Shown here piece by piece: positions 1 through 11,431 of a stretch of 64,000 bases of DNA; the first letter of the stretch is position 1, and the number at the start of each line of letters is the position of its first letter. The translations under genes were made by a program, and so were the position numbers. Source of the DNA: Rhineura floridana (taxonomy: Eukaryota; Chordata; Lepidosauria; Squamata; Rhineuridae); NCBI RefSeq assembly GCF_030035675.1, contig NC_084485.1, positions 93,640,838-93,704,837 on the forward strand, written 5' to 3'. The notes under the pieces were generated by a model. That model did not search any database and was not told where the DNA came from. It saw nothing but the letters and a program-made list of their open reading frames with translations.

Positions 1-75
1 CCCAATTGATTCAATAGGATTTCTGAGTGGACATGATTAGGATTGCCCTATCATAATTTATCTCTATGATTAATT

Positions 76-220
76 TTGTGGGAGGCTGTTGAAAAAGATG
101 TCGTGAGAGTACACGAGGTTCGCGCCCCAAGACCTGCCGGGAAATGTAGTTCGAGAGAACAAGAAGTACCGGAAGCTAATAGGCAGCCGGGAATCATCGG
201 GCAAATGCTGGTACTTCAAG
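76..220 (+). promoter_or_regulatory. TCEANC2: TCEANC2 promoter / non-coding exon 1 region
   Basis: This is a short CpG-bearing island in otherwise AT-rich DNA. Visible motifs are an ETS/GABP-type ACCGGAAG at 168-175 and CCGGGAAATGTAGTTC at 137-152, whose reverse complement resembles the ZNF143/Staf core ACTACAATTCCC. Both motif types are typical of TATA-less housekeeping and bidirectional promoters. The segment ends in a strong splice donor, CAAG|GTGAGT, at 220/221, so it is probably the 5' UTR exon. In other vertebrates TMEM59 is transcribed divergently from this point (known synteny); no TMEM59 exon is seen here. The start site is not fixed. The 63-residue reading frame across it runs through the donor and is not taken as coding. 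Confidence 0.55.
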
Positions 221-1144
221 GTGAGTTCTTCTCCCATTGTCTCGATGTAAGAGGGCTGCCCTGACCTCAGCTGTTTCACACGGTAGTCTCTTCACTAAGC
301 TCATTCATTATTCTTCCCCAGCTCCCAAATTAGCACTCTGACAAGGGTTATAATCACGTCCGACTCCTGGGGTTAGGATTTAAGCGTCTTTAACAGGCAG
401 TGTTTCAACAGGTGGAGCCCATCCCCACCGTTTACATATTTATGCTTAACAAAAACTACACCGCTTAGATTTCTGCCTGTTAAAGGCATTGAACTGTAAA
501 GCTGTCCAGAGAAGATGATGGTAGCCCCCTTAACTCTGCATACCCACCCCGATATACTGTTTTTCAGGGCATCACAGTCTTTCTGCCTGCCCTTTTAACT
601 CATTAGCATTGGTCACTTTGAGCAACAAGCCCATATCCTGAATGTTCTGTATCATTTCCCTTTTGTTTGCTCAGCCCTGCAGTACAAAGTAACAATAAAG
701 AACTAACTACCTCTTACCCTGGGTGATAACAGGATGCCATCTCAAATCTGCGCTTTGGGAATGAATATCCAAATTGGAAAGTATGACTCCAAACAGGCCT
801 CTCTTTGGAGGGTATTAACTGCTGGTCTTTGTTTCTTCTGATAATTTCTGGTGCCCAACTTTCATTTATGTCTTCTGCAGTAACACATTTTTAACCCAGA
901 TGCTGTGATTTTATACTAAGCTGCCAGATACAGATCATAAAGGCCTCTTCCTCCACCAGGCCTTTTCTGCCTCCTTTGTTATTTTCAGATTAATGAGCAC
1001 TATGCTGTATTAGTTATAATTGTAAGATCAGTATCAACCCCAGGTTTTTTTACTGAAGAAGGTAGTTATGTAGCATGCTTATTCCTCCCTACTTTGACAC
1101 AGATTTGTCTTTTTACTATAATCAGTGGATTCTGTCTGTTTAAG
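221..1144 (+). other. TCEANC2: TCEANC2 intron 1
   Basis: The intron runs from the GTGAGT donor to one of two acceptors before the ATG exon. I see no recognisable repeat or second exon in it. Confidence 0.5.
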
Positions 1145-1153
1145 GATTGCATC

Positions 1154-1255
1154 ATGGATAAGTTTGTTACACGAAGACCCAGAACTGAACGACGCTCGAA
1201 GAAGAAAGATTCTGGGGAAAAGGTTTTCAAGCAAGCTACTATAGAGTCTCTGAAG
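1154..1255 (+). CDS. TCEANC2: TCEANC2 coding exon 1 (residues 1-34)
   Basis: The start ATG is chosen because the downstream peptide matches the conserved N-terminus MDKFV...[15 protein letters not shown]. The acceptor is either AAG at 1142-1144, after a TTCTGTCTGTTT tract, or CAG at 1123-1125. Either would leave a short stretch of 5' UTR before the ATG. The donor is AAG|GTAGAC, a weak match after position +3. The frame ends exactly on a codon (phase 0), and the next exon resumes with AGA, giving the conserved K-R-V-V-V-V. Confidence 0.93.
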
Positions 1256-4200
1256 GTAGACTACTGAATTATATATCCCCAATTATAGTAACTTCATTAA
1301 AGAACCAGTGGAATATTTTATGGTTATTCTTTTATTTCAGATAACTGTAGTTTCAAGGGTACAAATAGCAAGCAGAAGCTATTTTCAGAGGTATGAAGGT
1401 AGAAAATCCAGGATGGCAATCAGTGCTTGTAGGGTGGGGCAGGGGAGGCATTACAAAGGAAGGAGAGTCCCTTCACCATTGTTAAACTTTCTTAATTAAC
1501 CTGTTGCACTGTAAACTATTAAGGTTTCCTCAAGTAGTCAGAAGTGTATCTTAGATACTATGGATTGGACCTAGAGAAACACTGGGGGAAGGGACTGGAT
1601 GGAAGGTGACTTTCCTGCCTATTCTTTCCCCCCACAGTTTCTCCAACAGCCTCTCCAGGGGGCTCTTCTGAATGGGATTCGCTGTGGCACGTGGGGTTAA
1701 GGAGTAGGGAGAGAATTGTCAGCAGCTAGGTAGAGGCACTTTCCATGCATGGGAGCTCTGCCTGATTTTTCAGCAATCTCACCCATTTAATTTAGCCTTC
1801 TATGCCACAATGTATCTCATTCAACAGGGTCCCCCAACCTTAAGGAGAAGTTTGGAGGGGATGCTGTGGTGGGAAGGATCCAATGCTATGTCTGGGGTTT
1901 ACAAACCATTAATGCTAGAGAGGTCTTAAAATGGTAGTTCCAAAGCTTCAGTGCTCTGAATATTCACTTTACTTTGACAAGCTTAATTTCTTTGCCACTT
2001 GATCAAAGTTTTGTGCACATGAGTGACTTTGGGAAGGCTCACAGAGGATTGGAACACTAGGTTTGGGAGTCCTTAGTACAGGAGTGGGGAGCCTGTTGAC
2101 TTCCAGATATTGCTGGACCAGAACTTATGTTATCTCAGAGATATTGGCCATGCTTTCTGGGACTGATGAGAGTTAAGAGTCCCAACAGAGGCTAGAAGGC
2201 CCCATGTTCCCCTCTACTGGTTTAAGGAGTGGATCCAAAGTGGAGAAGAAACTTCAAGAAATTGATATGAGGAACAGTAAAGATTTATCATGAAGAGAGT
2301 AGCATTGGTGAAGTAAAGAGTTCGCTCACAGGGAGAACCAAGCTATGAGGTGTCTGTAATTGCTGAGGTTCTTGGCATACTGAAGTTTGGAGTGAAGAAC
2401 GTGGATGGTGGGTTGTGGCTTGAAAAAATTATTTGACACTTACTAAGCATTTGCAGTGGAAGAGAGACCTTGGATTGGGAGGAAGTGAAAAATAAGAGCT
2501 GGGGTAGTGGACAAGACTGTGGGGTGTTCTTGTGTTTTTACAAAAAATCCCTGCTCAAAACACTTCAGAATAGTAAGTGGTTTGAAGATGGCAGTCTAAT
2601 GAGTTTATTTTGCTTTCTAGATCTCTTTCATTTGCTTCACATCAGGGACTTGCTGTGACACAAGTATTCATCTGTTTGGATTACCCAGGTTTTTTGCACT
2701 TAGTCTACCTGTCATCTTTAATAATTCATAGGCTAATAACCATATTAGCTGACACAGAACACAATACATTTATCTGTAGTAAGTTATATGCGGTTCTGTC
2801 TGTCTCCTAATGATGATTCTCCTTTTGTAGAGAGTTGTAGTTGTAGAAGATATAAAAAGATGGAAATCTGTGCTAGAGCTTTCAGTTCAGCCTAAGGAGA
2901 ATCTAATTGAAGCCTTAATGGAATTAAGGAAGAAAATACCTTCCAAGGAAGTTTTACTTTCTACAAAAATAGGTAACATTTTTTTTAAAAAAAAAATCCA
3001 TTGGAAATACATATTGTTAGTTTGAATAAACTGAGACGTATCAGATGTGTTTGTCTTAAATATTCCGCATTTTGACATTATTTTTAGGCCTTCTGTTCTT
3101 TTCCTCCATTGAACTTATGTTAGCAAATCTTAGTTGGTATTTATACTCCTTGTACTAACCAAAGTTACCCAGTCATCTTACAGTATGCTTAAATAGTCAA
3201 GAACTACTAGAGAGGCACAAAGGTGTCTGCAGATGTTACAGCTGCTGCTGTGCTGTTGAATCTCTGGGCCATAGTAGGTTTCAGGGGAAATAACCCTGGC
3301 CGAGAAATGGGTGCCAAGTGTTAATTCCTCATAGGGTTGGGTTTTCTCACCCAGGGTACTGGCTCCAAGTGTTTGTATGCCTTAGTTTTTAGGAGTTCCA
3401 TTCAATATTGCCATGTACTAATATGTTATGTATTGATATGTACTAAGAATCTGTGTTTCTTTCATTTTCTGCAAGGTCATACTGTGAACAAGATGCGCAA
3501 GCATACAGATGAGGATGTGGCCGCTCTTGCCAAAGAAGTGTATACTGAATGGCGAACATTCATCAAAGACCATTCAAATAGACCCTCAATAGAAGTGAGG
3601 AGTGATCCCAAAACAGAGAACCTTAGACAGAATGCACGGAAGCTACTTGCTGAAGTCCTGGAGGTGGAGGTAGAGTGGTTTTATTGTTAAATCGTTTGAA
3701 AATGGCTTTGGATGAAAAACATTTTGTTTGCAAAATGGAGTTGTTCTATTACTAATTTAGGTCAGCTGCCAGGAATTCAAAATGGAAAATGGCTGATTTT
3801 AGTAAAGACAGCCATAAAGTTTAAAGCTCAGCAGCAGTTTATAGTGGGTGTGAGCCTGGCTTTGCAATTTGCATGATGTACACATATCAACAAACTGAAT
3901 GCTTTGTAACTTAAATTATATTTTAAAAATACTTTAAAAAATAAGGGGAAGAATATGTAAACCTTAAAAAATTGTTTAGCCTCTGAAACATGAGGATTTT
4001 TTTTGTCTATACAGCAGATTTCTTGCTCCTCGCATAGAATCATAGTGATGGAAGAGACCTGAAAGTTCAATGAGTCCAACCCTCTGCTGCTGCTGCAGGA
4101 AATCTGCTACATGGAATCATATAATCTCCTTATGTTTCAGCACACTTAAAACTGTCCTTCTTTTAAAAAAAAAAAGTTTTTTAGCCCTATAGTTACTGTA

Positions 4201-7200
4201 TCTAGATATTATTATTCTTATATATTTTCCCCCAAATTTTTAAAGTTAGAAAGCTGCTTTCGGGGTTATGTGTGCTGATTTGTATCATAGGTAGTATCCA
4301 ATCAGCATTATCTATAGCTAGCTTTTCCTCAATGAAACAGAACCCTCCTCAAAATCAACAAAGCAGGGTCCTTTTCCCTCTGCCCCAAGCAGCGTGCTTC
4401 CAGCCCCCCCCCCAAAAAAAATTACATCTGTCTTCACATTTTGGTGGAGAAGGAAGGTAACAGTATAAAGTCTAAATAAATATACCTTATAAAATGCTTT
4501 TGGGGTATGGGCAAATTTATTTCAAGTTGGTGAAGTTATTAGGATTGGGGGGGTTCTATAAGGACTCTTGTGCCTTTGATAGTTTTGTGATGTACAATTG
4601 CAGTAATGGTGGGAAGCTGCTTCTGTTGAACAGCTCTATTATTCAGCTGTTAAAGACACTACACTCTTTGTTCTTCTGCATTTTGCCTCAGCACCAAAGG
4701 CAGAGAGAAGAGAAACAAGAGGAGGGAAGTATTGGAGATATTAGAGGGAGAGGAGAAGACTCCTAGAGTCTATGTAGATGAGTAAAGTGACTGTGTGTGA
4801 GAAAACGCAGTTGTACCATATATGTAAACATTGTGAGAAATTACATGGAAATGCATCTTTTGACCTTATAGAATGGACAGACCTTTCTGCAGGTAGATAC
4901 AAATGTACAGTCAAATTCCATGACTCAAAACCACTGTTAGGAATTTTCACTGTCGTTTCCCCCCAACTACATTCTTTGTTTGAAATGAGGAGGGTATAGA
5001 AATGCTATGAGGAAATGGAACTGCAATCATAATAACAATTTCTGTAAAACTTTTATATCCTTCTCTCCAATTCTCTAAACTTGGAGGTAGCTCTCAAAGG
5101 TTTTTACAAACAATATCAAATAAAACAAGACAATATATAAAATCATCAGAAACAAGGAAAGTGTGAGAGAAAGATAAAACCAGCAGAATCAGTAAACTTA
5201 GCAGTTAGAACTAGATTCAGTGACATGCTAAAAGGGCTGGGCAAATTAAAAGGTCTTTGGCTGGTTCTGGAAAAGACACTTTGTGCCCAGGCACTATAAC
5301 TTAGAAAGCCCCCTCCTGGTGTTACCTGCCTACCTGCAGAAGGTAGGGGAACTAGGAGAGGGCATCTGATTATGATTGTAAAGTTGAGCAGGATCATGTG
5401 GTAAAAGGTGATCCTTTAGACAGCAAGGACACAAGCCGTTTAGAGCTTTAAATTTAAGCATTAGCATTTGGAATTATGCTTGTGTAACATCACATAAAGG
5501 ATTTCCAGCATGAATTAAATGACGTGCAAGGTCCATATAGCACACCTCTATTGGGGTGCATTCAGGGGCCTGGATCCATGCTTATTAGAAGCCATTTTAC
5601 TGATTGTAAATACTGATTGTATTGTTAAATAGAGCCAATATGTTAAGCTTTCTTGCAGCTTACTGATGTTGCTAAGCTGTGAAATGCAGGTTCATTTCAC
5701 AGCATGGGAACATCAGGATAGCAAACAGTACAGAACTATAGGTGTCTTATCAGTAATGTTTTGGCTACAGCAGTGAGATCATGGGAACTGGGAACAGAAT
5801 AGTAAATAACTAGAGAGTATTTTCCTGATGTAGCAACACCACCTCTTGGTCACTTAAGGCACAAGACTAGAGGTCACTCATAAAGGGCATGTACAGAACA
5901 TAGGGGATTCTGACATCAGACTATGTCTATGTGTGCCTAAGGAGCACAGTCTATCCATACCTCTGTTACAGATGTCCTAACAGCAATAAAGGGCTGTAAT
6001 TGTCTGTGGTTTCTTAACTCTGTCTTTAATAAATATTTTGTTAGAACCTATCGATGTCTTAAATTGCCTTGTCAGTATCAAATATGAATCCCTGCCCAGG
6101 AGTAGCTGGCCTGTGCGGTCACAGCTTGGAAACAGTTCAACAGCCCCTGTGGTTGTCTTAAGAGTTAATGAGATGTATTTTCACAGCTAGTCCCATTATG
6201 TTCAAAACACAGCTGCTAGAGTACTAGCTAAGCGTCTTCAGAATCTGCACGTACAATGCTTTGCAGTAGTGTAATGGGCATGGATAAGTCTAGAGATGAT
6301 CAGCAGGTGCCTCCACATCTACAACTTATGCTCCAGGCTCAGGGGAGCAAAAGGTTTGATGGACTTGCTCTATTGAAGGATGTTCAAAACATATTTTTCG
6401 TGGCCACCATGTAAATCAAATTTATGTATCATCCTAAGGAAGGAAAGTTTGGAAATGGATTGTTCTTAATGGCTGATCGATTGTGATGTCAGCCTGCAAG
6501 CAGAAGGGACTTCTCCTTGTGCAAGCAGAAGGGACTTGCCCTTCTCCTTCTTCCCCTTGCAACCCTCATGGGTTTGGGCTCTGGAGCAAATTTTGGATGC
6601 GTGTAGGGAGCTGCAGGGGTAAGAGAGGCAGGGAAAGTCCTGTGGTGTGAGTAGATGCCTGCTTCTACAATGTTGGATATCACCCAGTATTTTTATGCAT
6701 TAAATCTATGCTAAAGCCCTGTGGATGTTCTGTATTTCAGGCGAACTTTATATTTGTAATTAAGTATTTATAAATCAAAGTTTATCATGAGAACCTACAG
6801 AGATGGTCAGTAGTGTACAAAGTGGTGGTAAATATTCGATCCCTGTGGTATTCTTAAGTAACGAACACAACAAGAATTCTCTCTAAGCTTTAATGATTAG
6901 TTTGCGTGCTATATTAAACTCAATAATTATCCATTTAATGTATTCATTAATTATCCCTTAAATGGCACGTCAAGGCCCTTAGGAATTGCAGTGCAAAATT
7001 TAGAAGCAGTGTTTACAGTCCTTGTCAACTCTGGTCAGAAAATCATGAACCATTTCTGCCAAAGAGCTAATTTCAGGTCCTGAAGCTGGACTGCCCAGCT
7101 TCAGTTACTAGGTAGACTGCTGAGTTTGACCCATCAACTCTGCCATATTACCCTTCAGACACATGCTTTATGTTGCTGATCTGGAACAGTAGTTAATTGG

Positions 7201-10200
7201 GAGCAGTTTTAATTGGGAGAGTGTCCTGGCTCATAGTTGTTCACATGCAGCAGTACGCATTCACAAGATGCTTTCTGCTTTTGTCAAAAGGTTGGGTATA
7301 CATATTCAGGGCCACCTTATTTCAACCTTGTGTAAATATCAATATCAGATGTGGGGAACCTCAACCTCTGGTCCTTCAGATGTTGTTGATGCCCCCCAGG
7401 TTGGCAAGGCTCATTTAACATCGACATGAAATCGAGCCCACAATGTCATTCATCCAGTTCTTTGGAATGCCCTGGCAACAGATTCAGCAAGCGCCTTCTA
7501 TTTTAACTTTTAAATGCTGGTTGAGAACCTTTCTGTTCCACAAGGCTTATGCAGGCAGTTAAGAAGTTTTGTGGGTTTTTTGCAATAGCTGACCTTTGTT
7601 TTTACTATATTTTTAATGGTTTTTATTGTAAGGATTTTGTTATTGTTTTTACTTGTTGTAAACCCCTTTATGTTTTTAAATGAAATAGTGGTATACAAAT
7701 ATTTATACAACTTCCATCAGCCTCAGCAAGCATAGCTAATAGCCAGTTGTAGGTCAGCAACATAATGGAAGTTGTAGTTCAGCAACAGGATGGGAATCGT
7801 AGTCCAGCAACATCTGAAGGACCAGAGGTTCCACACACCTGATCAATATGCTGCCTTTTCCCAGGTTTTTTCCATCCATTGCTGTTCCTGCATCTGGCTG
7901 GTGACTACTGCCACCGTTCCTCATTCTAGTGTTACTGTATATGTGCAGATGGTAAAAGATGGCTACTGAATGTACACAAACAAACTTTTTTTTTACAAAT
8001 GCACTTATATGCAGAATAAGATGATGGAATAATCAACAAGCCAGCAACCCCATAGTGACATAGCAAGCAGACAGGAGAAATAACAGTGACCCCTACTATC
8101 TCCCTCCTACCTGTGCTCTTGGTGACTGCCTAAATTGTGAAATGGATTCTATAAAGGAGAATTATCTGCTAACCAGTTGTTTGTTTTATTCTTCTGTTTT
8201 AATTCTGTAATCATAATTTTATATTATTATTGTAAGGGTTTTTTTAACTGAAGGGCTAGGTAGAAATTCACTAAACACATATCCAGCCTTTTGCTGCAGT
8301 GTACAAATGGGGGGAAATGTGTGTGCAAGAGAGCATCTTGACTGATCTCCATGGGCTTGTGAGGTAATTGAGATTGTGCCTACACCCTTATCACAAAAAC
8401 TACTTGGGTGTCTGTGGTAAATTATGAATATCTACAAAATCAGCTGTAATTTTTTTTTAAAAAGGAATAAAACTTTAAAAATGCAGCATGGAGTGTGCCA
8501 AAATGGCTAGGATGAGTAAGTAAACATTACCCCTTTTTAAGAAGGTCCCAATATTCATAAAGGAATCTTAAGTGCTTATCCAGATAAGATATATAATGCA
8601 AACCATTTGCAGTATTTTCTAGGAATAAATTGGGTGAAAGTCAGTCTATATTTAATCCTGGGGAATACTATACCTGTTGAGCTTCTGCCTACTAGCAAGT
8701 TGCTGTTGGCAAAGAATCCCTGTCAGGAAAAAAAGTGGCATCCTTTCTCATGCTAGGAGCTGCACAGACTTCAAAGGCCAGGGTGGTAATAGTTCAAAAC
8801 ATAGGGGATCTCCCTCTGTTGAACTCTTTCAGGCTATCCCCCAGCAATGTTAGATTTAGTGATTATGATCACTGACAAAGCACAAGAACATTTGTTTGTT
8901 TATTAAATTTATATCCCACCCATCCTCCCAAAGGTGCCGGGGGCGACAAACACATTAGTGATAAATCAATACAGTAAAAACAAGTATAATATATATGCAG
9001 ATAAAGATCTCTACCTAAAAGGCTTATGGAAAGAAGGTCTTCAGTAGGTGCTGAAATACAATAGAGACTGTGCCTGCCTGTAGTTTATTTAACTGGAGAG
9101 AATTCCAAAGGGTAGATGCCACCACATTAAAGGGCTGATCCCTGTATCATACGGAACAGACGTTCTGAGTGGTATCTTCAAGAGGCCCTCTCCTGGAGAA
9201 CTCAGTGATAAGTCGGGTAGAAGAAAGTGTGAGATGATCTTTAGGTGTCCTGATCCCAAACTGTATAGGGCTTTGTACAACAGAACCAGCACCATGAATT
9301 TAGCATGGTACCTAATTGGTAGCCAATGCCATTGTTTTCTAAAAGAAACTCAAGGACAGTGAAAATTCTTATTTAATGAGCTTTTAGACCACATTTTGGC
9401 AAAAATGCCTCTCAAAGCAGTTTACAACTGTATACAGTAAAAATCCATAAAATGTAACAATATCATTAAGACTTAAAAATGTCCGGCTCCATCCAAAGTA
9501 TTCATGTCAACATTCCATATATGAAAACCTCCCCCAAAAGCCACCATAAAAAAGTTTTTAAGGCCAGTTTAAAATGAACAAAGGATGGGGCTTGTCTGAT
9601 CTCACTTGGAATCTAATTCCATAATGGGGAGAGCACTGCTGAGAAGGCCCTGTTCTGTGTACCCAGCTAGTATAGTAGCAACCATCCATCTTTGAATTTT
9701 TCCTACAAGAACCATTGTTACCAACAAAGAAGCACTGTATGCATTATTATGAACCACCAGAGGTGAGCTATGAGTAAAATAAGATAAGAAAGAGCTAGAA
9801 TTAAAAGATATATGAAAGAACTGGTGTAGAGAGATTTGGGCAATGCATTTTAGATCCACAATCCTGCAATGATCAGTGAACTTATGAAGTATGAGCAGGA
9901 TCAGTGATTTCAGTGGAATACTAACAGCATAATTCAGGTATAAGACTCAAGGAAAAATAAGTGGTTATAAACACAGCAGAGGTGAACATAAGTATGAAGA
10001 TAGTAATAGTTGAACATTCTGGATTGTCCCAGTTTAGAATTCCTTGGCACTAATGGCTAAAAGAGAAATAAACCTTTTTTTGGGTAGGCAATATTTGCTT
10101 TTCATTTATTTCTGTATAATTTATTTAGATGTCTCAGCTGTGCCAAATTACATAGCTTGGCACATGTTGAAGCAATAACTTCATAATTAACATTCAGCAA

Positions 10201-10828
10201 ATCCCTTTCTGTTTTCTTAATTACACCTCCTTACACTTGCTCACAGAGCCTACATTTCCCTTTACAGCCCTGCCAGTCAGTCCTGCCAAGTATTTAGAGC
10301 ATCTAGGTTTTGGTTTTGGAGCTGAGTTTGAAATGCTATCAAAAGTGTCTTGTATTACTGAATGTTATTGGAGGCAGTACTACATTGTTCGTAATTGCAC
10401 TTGAACCTGATACCCCAGGTTGGCTGTAGATTAGTTTCCTATTGGGCTGGCAAAAAGTGACTGACCACACTGCCTTGTTCTTTAATTGCTGGAGTGAAAT
10501 TAATTTGTTCTTCCTGTTTTACTTGTGATGTGAAGTGGATTTTTTTTAATTTGAGCTGATTAAGAAACCAGCCTCCACTCTCATACAGTTAGTCTCCTTA
10601 TTAAACATAAGGATCTCATTTCTTACTTTCTGTTTTCAGATTGGTCACCCGCTGGTGGAAAATATTGAGCGAGAAGCTTTTCATCTCTCTTCCCGTCTCA
10701 TTAACGCACCCTACCGCAGGACGGTACGGTTACTCATATTTGCTTTAAAGCACAAGCCTGAAATGCGAACACAAGTGCAAAGTGGTGTGCTGTCACCTAG
10801 CACACTTGTGCAAAGCTACAAAAAGTGA
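1154..10828 (+). CDS. TCEANC2: TCEANC2, TFIIS N-terminal and central domain-containing protein 2 (complete, four coding exons)
   Basis: The coding exons are 1154-1255, 2831-2972, 3476-3669 and 10640-10828. They join in frame to 208 codons plus TGA, the same length as I recall for human TCEANC2. The product starts [20 protein letters not shown] and ends VQSYKK, with a basic N-terminus (about 1-30), a TFIIS N-terminal LW-type helical domain (about 35-115, around [11 protein letters not shown] and [11 protein letters not shown]) and a partial TFIIS central-type domain (about 120-195, around [17 protein letters not shown] and [12 protein letters not shown]). The zinc ribbon used by TFIIS to stimulate RNA polymerase II cleavage is absent, as is usual in this family, so a nuclear transcription-associated role is inferred only. 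Every junction has GT/AG ends, no frame is broken, and phases are 0, 1 and 0. The gene looks intact and ordinary. Confidence 0.95.
1256..2830 (+). other. TCEANC2: TCEANC2 intron 2
   Basis: Single-copy-looking AT-rich intron. Small open frames occur at 1308-1499 and 2470-2810 but show no coding signature. No repeat was recognised. Confidence 0.6.
2831..2972 (+). CDS. TCEANC2: TCEANC2 coding exon 2 (residues 35-82)
   Basis: The acceptor is CCTTTTGTAG at 2821-2830 and the donor is ATAG|GTAACA. The exon encodes [18 protein letters not shown], then the rest of the first helices of the TFIIS N-terminal domain, ending KEVLLSTKI plus the first base of a glycine codon (phase 1). It is closely similar to the mammalian sequence as I remember it. 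Confidence 0.93.
3476..3669 (+). CDS. TCEANC2: TCEANC2 coding exon 3 (residues 82-146)
   Basis: The acceptor is TTTTCTGCAAG at 3465-3475 and the donor is GGAG|GTAGAG. It encodes the end of the TFIIS N-terminal domain ([20 protein letters not shown]) and the linker and first helix of the central domain ([20 protein letters not shown]), ending LAEVLEVE. An open frame continues a few codons into the intron before a stop; that extension is not conserved and is read as intron. Confidence 0.95.
4037..4125 (-). mobile_element. CR1-like LINE fragment
   Basis: Reads AATCATAG..GGAAGAGACCT..GAGTCCAACCCTCTGC, the familiar CR1 internal motif in minus orientation, also seen better preserved at 50,095-50,345. 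Old and short. Confidence 0.5.
5040..5560 (-). mobile_element. L2-clade LINE 3' fragment, old
   Basis: Resembles the 3' region of the better L2 copies on the minus strand: the region of repeated aaaacaa/aaatc runs, then remnants of the C-terminal coding tail (AGCAGGATCATG..GTTTAGAGCTTTAAA). Too diverged for exact ends. Confidence 0.45.
6183..6265 (+). mobile_element. L2 coding remnant
   Basis: The translation [13 protein letters not shown] matches the VQNAAARLL motif in the C-terminal part of L2 ORF2, for example in the copy ending near 38,934. A short remnant, plus orientation. Confidence 0.4.
7346..7841. mobile_element. Palindromic hAT MITE with perfect 8-bp TSD, split by an L2 3' end
   Basis: The ends CAGATGTGGGGAACC and its near reverse complement (..GGTTCCACACACCTG) are flanked on both sides by ATCAATAT (7338-7345 and 7842-7849). 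An 8-bp duplication and CAG ends point to the hAT superfamily. The middle is occupied by an L2 3' end (about 7,398-7,710), and the right arm carries extra tandem copies of the AGTTGTAGTTCAGCAACA segment. It is non-autonomous with no coding capacity. Confidence 0.8.
7398..7710 (+). mobile_element. L2 3' end nested in the MITE
   Basis: Encodes a degenerate L2 C-terminus (..[12 protein letters not shown]..), followed by a T-rich 3' UTR and the tail GTAAACCCCTTTATG..AAATAGTGGTATACAAATAT. Exact junctions are uncertain by some tens of bases. Confidence 0.65.
8165..8280 (+). mobile_element. Possible L2 3' tail
   Basis: T-rich 3' UTR followed by AAGGGCTAGGTAGAAATTCACTAAA resembles the 'gcggtataaat' type of L2 end. 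Weak. Confidence 0.3.
8890..9335 (-). mobile_element. L2 LINE 3' fragment
   Basis: Begins (reverse strand end) TTTGTTTGTTTATTAAATTTATATCCCACCC, the L2 3' terminus, and runs back through the 3' UTR and the C-terminal coding region ([12 protein letters not shown].., ..LWNSLQ..). Same architecture as 36,273-36,770 but degenerate. Confidence 0.75.
9370..9960 (-). mobile_element. Second adjacent L2 3' fragment, more diverged
   Basis: Starts GAGCTTTTAGACCACATTTTGGC..CTCAAAGCAGTTTACA, an L2 3' terminus in minus orientation, followed by the C-terminal region with GAGAGCACTGCTGAGAAGGCCCTG. It abuts the fragment to the left and is a separate copy, because it has its own 3' terminus. Confidence 0.6.
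10640..10828 (+). CDS. TCEANC2: TCEANC2 last coding exon (residues 147-208 and stop)
   Basis: The acceptor is TTTCTGTTTTCAG ending at 10639. It encodes [20 protein letters not shown], then [29 protein letters not shown] and the C-terminus TLVQSYKK before TGA at 10826-10828. The exon lies 7 kb from the previous one and has no long open reading frame of its own, because other stops surround it. Identity rests on conserved family motifs and on phase compatibility with 3476-3669. Confidence 0.93.
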   Translation: MGHPLVENIEREAFHLSSRLINAPYRRTVRLLIFALKHKPEMRTQVQSGVLSPSTLVQSYKK

Positions 10829-11293
10829 CTCAAACGCCTATTGCAGAATGAGTGCAGGGGGTTGGCGTAACTGGATCATATAACAATAGAGGGAATCACT
10901 TCTGCTTCTTGGATTAATATTAATGAATATATTAACCATGTATTGGTTCAGTACTATCAGAGAAACACAAATATTTCAGGATGTCCATTTGATGCTAAGT
11001 CTTCATTTGATGCAAATGGGTGGTTAGCCATTTGCAGTAAAGAGGAATGGGAAGGGGAATTCTCTACTTTACCTTTAAGCAGCCTGGAAAGTAACTGGTC
11101 TTAGTGATACTCTGCTCCGTAAAGTGCGAGGCACAAACCTGTGTGGGCTTCATCACAGGGAGCAAAGGAGTATGCTTAAAAGAAACTGGTTACCAAATGT
11201 AATAACTGAAAGCTCAATCTATCCTCTAGGATCAAATTGCCTCTCTAACACACTTGACCTACAATTATCTGCTCATATCTAACTAGCTAAAGC

Positions 11294-11431
11294 TAGGATA
11301 GAGGAACCTGTGGCCCTCTAGATGATGTTGGACTACAACTCCTATCATCCCCAGCCAGCATATTCAATGACCAGGGTTGATGGGAGTTGTAGTCCAACAA
11401 CATCTGGAGGGCCACAAGATCCTCAGCCCTG
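11294..11431. mobile_element. Palindromic hAT MITE
   Basis: Inverted arms GAGGAACCTGTGGCCCTC and GAGGGCCACAAGATCCTC surround the shared core GACTACAACTCCTATCA / TGATGGGAGTTGTAGTCC. No clear target duplication remains. Confidence 0.7.

Larger units (their letters stand above)
3670..10639 (+). other. TCEANC2: TCEANC2 intron 4 (7 kb, repeat-bearing)
   Basis: Holds a CR1-like fragment, several old L2 3' fragments and one split hAT MITE, listed separately. The remaining stretches (3,670-4,030, 4,130-5,040, 5,560-7,345 and 9,960-10,639) show nothing I can assign apart from short A/T runs. Confidence 0.6.

Noticed and set aside
3337-3475. In-frame upstream extension of the exon at 3476
   Set aside because: The open frame begins inside intron 3; the conserved protein and the acceptor place the exon start at 3476.
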